DNA of 7,770 nt from Robbsia sp050955065 (GTDB lineage Bacteria; Pseudomonadota; Gammaproteobacteria; Burkholderiales; Burkholderiaceae), in contig JBPBQT010000271.1 in the NCBI GenBank assembly GCA_050955065.1, positions 1 through 7,770 on the forward strand. Direction: 5' to 3'. The notes beneath the pieces are model-generated. The model worked only from the letters and a program-made list of their open reading frames with translations. It ran no database searches and was not told where the DNA came from. Each line of letters starts with the position of its first letter. Positions within the stretch are counted from its first letter, which is position 1. This document shows, piece by piece, positions 7,376-7,770 of the stretch. The position numbers and the translations under genes are program-made.

Positions 7376-7383
7376 CAGGCGGT

Positions 7384-7770
7384 TTAAACGTGAACCAGCG
7401 TACCCTCGTCCTCGCCGAGCACGATCCGGCGCAGCGCGCCGGGCTTGACGATCGAGAATACCCGGATGGGCAACTTCTGATCACGGCACAGCGCGAACGC
7501 GGTCGCATCCATGACCTGCAGATTGCGGCCGATGGCCTCGTCGAACGAGATCGTCGAATAGCGCTCGGCCGTCGGATCCTTCTTCGGGTCGGCCGAATAC
7601 ACGCCGTCGACCTTCGTCGCCTTCAACACCACCTCGGCGCCGATCTCGGCACCGCGCAGCGCGGCGGCGGTATCGGTCGTGAAGAACGGGTTTCCGGTGC
7701 CCGCGGCGAAGATGACGACCTTGCCTTCCTCGAGCTGACGGATCGCCCGGGGGCGGATATAGGGCTCGAC
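7384..7770 (-). CDS. pyrH: UMP kinase (uridylate kinase), C-terminal part
   Basis: PyrH phosphorylates UMP to UDP with ATP in the cytosol. It belongs to the amino-acid kinase fold and acts as a hexamer regulated by GTP and UTP. The frame enters from the right edge and gives 128 residues ending in GEDEGTLVHV and a TAA stop. Recognisable family segments are FAAGTGNPFFTTDTAAALRG (residues 21-40 of the fragment), LKATKVDGVYSADPKKDP in the nucleotide-binding lobe, and LQVMDATAFALCRDQKLPIRVF followed by KPGALRRIVLGEDEGT. Bacterial PyrH is about 237-241 residues, so roughly 110 N-terminal residues lie outside the window. Its place directly before frr is the standard arrangement. An internal ATG at 7632 is not the true start, because homology continues upstream to the edge. 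Confidence 0.97.
   Translation of the reverse strand, partial: VEPYIRPRAIRQLEEGKVVIFAAGTGNPFFTTDTAAALRGAEIGAEVVLKATKVDGVYSADPKKDPTAERYSTISFDEAIGRNLQVMDATAFALCRDQKLPIRVFSIVKPGALRRIVLGEDEGTLVHV

Larger units (their letters stand above)
7276..7383 (-). other. pyrH-frr spacer
   Basis: This 108-nt spacer is the longest gene-free stretch in the window. Its upstream two thirds are extremely GC-rich and contain an 11-bp direct repeat and a 7-bp hairpin. The last part, next to frr, turns A/T-richer and holds the frr ribosome binding site. I saw no convincing -35/-10 promoter pair and no T-tract that would make the hairpin an intrinsic terminator. Read-through from pyrH into frr is therefore the simplest expectation. 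Confidence 0.6.

Overview
The window is a GC-rich, densely packed block of housekeeping genes, all read from the minus strand. The gene order, in the direction of transcription, is pyrH (3' part), frr, uppS, cdsA, dxr, rseP and bamA (5' part). This conserved proteobacterial cluster links the end of the translation-factor block (usually rpsB-tsf-pyrH-frr) to envelope biogenesis genes. The high GC content, the strongly GC-biased third positions and the protein wording (BamA and PyrH especially) point to a betaproteobacterium of the Burkholderiaceae, close to Burkholderia sensu lato. The species cannot be fixed from the sequence alone.

Layout from right to left: 7770-7384 holds the C-terminal 128 residues of UMP kinase. 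A 108-nt spacer with GC-rich repeats and a hairpin follows. Ribosome recycling factor is at 7275-6715 and undecaprenyl diphosphate synthase at 6683-5895. Phosphatidate cytidylyltransferase, at 5901-5080, overlaps the end of uppS by 7 nt. A 55-nt spacer with a strong hairpin precedes DXP reductoisomerase at 5024-3828. After 43 nt comes the site-2 protease RseP at 3784-2249. After 64 nt the outer-membrane assembly protein BamA starts at 2184 from a TTG codon and runs off the left edge, lacking roughly its last 40 residues.

The genes form a plausible single transcription unit. Dxr makes MEP for isoprenoid synthesis, and UppS turns the resulting C5 units into the C55 lipid carrier for peptidoglycan and O-antigen. 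CdsA makes CDP-diacylglycerol for phospholipids. BamA inserts outer-membrane proteins, and RseP controls the sigma-E response to failure of that insertion. PyrH and Frr serve nucleotide supply and ribosome recycling. No spacer exceeds 110 nt, and I saw no RNA genes, insertion sequences, CRISPR arrays or phage genes.

No undescribed system is evident. The points most worth a second look are a roughly 50-residue low-complexity insertion in RseP between the zinc-site helix and the second membrane segment, the TTG start of bamA, the ambiguous TTG/ATG start of dxr behind a hairpin, and the repeat-bearing pyrH-frr spacer.
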